Shown here piece after piece: positions 62,889 through 64,000 of a DNA stretch of 64,000 nt; the first letter of the stretch is position 1, and the number at the start of each line of letters is the position of its first letter. The DNA is taken from assembly GCA_914767715.1 (NCBI GenBank), contig OU612068.1, positions 16,184,001 to 16,248,000 on the forward strand. The letters are read 5' to 3'. The stretch comes from Membranipora membranacea. Lineage: Eukaryota > Bryozoa > Gymnolaemata > Cheilostomatida > Membraniporidae. Below the pieces are notes generated by a model. It worked only from the letters and a program-made list of their open reading frames with translations. It was not told the origin of the DNA and searched no databases. The translations under genes and the position numbers were made by a program.

Positions 62889-64000
62889 GTACCAGTAATA
62901 TTATTTCTAAGCTGGTGAAGCCATTGCCATCCGAAATACCATTAAGGGCTGACTGTGGGTGAATTGTGGAAATAGCCTAATGGGTCCCCATGTAAAGTTA
63001 TAATGTAAAGTAGAGTAAAAAGTTAAAAGGTGATTCTACGACAGGATAATTCTATATTTGGTCATTACACCTCATATCTTGGACACATATCCTATCACAA
63101 CTAGGCCGCAAAAAGGCCCATTCATCTAAGAAATACCATCATAATTACTCTGTTACATCGCAGGAAAAGTATCTTAATCCATACCTCATGGTCGGCATGT
63201 TTTAACTTAATTGCCATCCAAATTTAGTATGTGATGAGGACGAAAAGGAATTTTGTAAATATTGATCTTCAGGTTTTATGAAAACAATAAACATATAAAA
63301 ACTATTTATATGATTATGAAACGAATTCATCGAGTAATCTACACTCTCATTTAATTGTTTTGGGAGTTTATTTCCGATCACGAGAATCTCAACCTGCTTA
63401 ACTAGTGAATATTGGGAAGTGAGATGGAAGTGAAATTATAGCTTACCACTCAAGTAGTACTTGAAATTGGCTTAATTGATGCCAAGAATATTTAGCGTCC
63501 TTAATTAATTGCTATTGAGCCCCCTTTAGTGCATGGATTACATAATGTCAAGATGCTATTATTGTTTCATTGAAAATAATTACTTCATTAGACTATACAT
63601 AACAATGCTGCTGCCTTAACCACATTTTTAAAAGGTGTGCCAAATAAATGGCTTTCTTGGAATCAGCCAGATTTGATTATCATGATGCTTATTGTTCAAC
63701 AGGTTTAGTATCCCGTTCCAAAATAAAATCGTTTCGAGATTTGACAATAAGAAAAAGTCAGCAGTTGGTTTCAGGTCAGGTGTCATTTAATTGCTTGGCC
63801 ATGATTATTTTATGTCATGACTCAAATATCAAAAACAACATTGTTTTATGTCTGGATGATAAATCATAAGCATCCTGAATAGTTCTGGCTCTTTACTGGG
63901 ATCTCAAGGCGCCGTGGAATCCCGAAAATATCAGTAAGACTACTGTTTAGGATTCTGATTTGTTGTGAAAATTCATTTGATATGTTACCATTATGATACG
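62889..64000. other. First intron of the right-hand gene, to the window edge
   Basis: Non-coding as far as I can tell. One splice-flanked stretch (about 63703-63775, ATTCAACAG before and CAG|GTCAGG after) does not continue the phase-0 frame of the first exon. Confidence 0.35.

Overview
The window is nuclear DNA from a multicellular animal, most likely an invertebrate. It is AT-rich, its genes are split by GT-AG introns of about 0.2 to 3.7 kb, it carries tRNA-derived SINEs, foldback MITEs and a decayed RTE-type LINE, and its main product is a collagen. The sequence alone does not fix the phylum. No bacterial operons, rRNA genes or CRISPR arrays are present.

Layout. 1-7698: no convincing gene; repeats only. 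7699-18876 (minus strand): a complete gene for a giant membrane-anchored collagen. It has a TATA box, a non-coding first exon, a short exon for a transmembrane signal anchor, an exon for a coiled coil with a furin-type site, and then one 9,158-bp exon holding essentially the whole Gly-X-Y helix. The predicted protein is 3,168 residues. 18877-24462: intergenic, with one unexplained open frame. 24463-59226, perhaps to 59989 (minus strand): one gene of at least 25 coding exons for a protein of about 1,140-1,200 residues with two tandem cyclic-nucleotide-binding domains (CNBD2/CRIS-like). Splice phases agree at every junction of the model. 59990-62677: intergenic, with one SINE-like tRNA fragment. 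62678-64000 (plus strand): the first coding exon of another type II membrane protein, running off the window.

The collagen is the most unusual object. It is type II membrane-anchored with a dibasic cleavage site, like MACIT collagens and nematode cuticle collagens, but about ten times longer than the latter. Its helix lacks lysine and cysteine after the first few triplets and has no C-terminal folding domain. It is built from a few nine-base cassettes that have clearly expanded by in-frame segmental duplication. The CNBD protein is a separate, probably cytoplasmic, gene. Several of its introns carry transposable-element copies lying within about 30 bases of splice sites. I see no functional link between the two genes beyond shared orientation.
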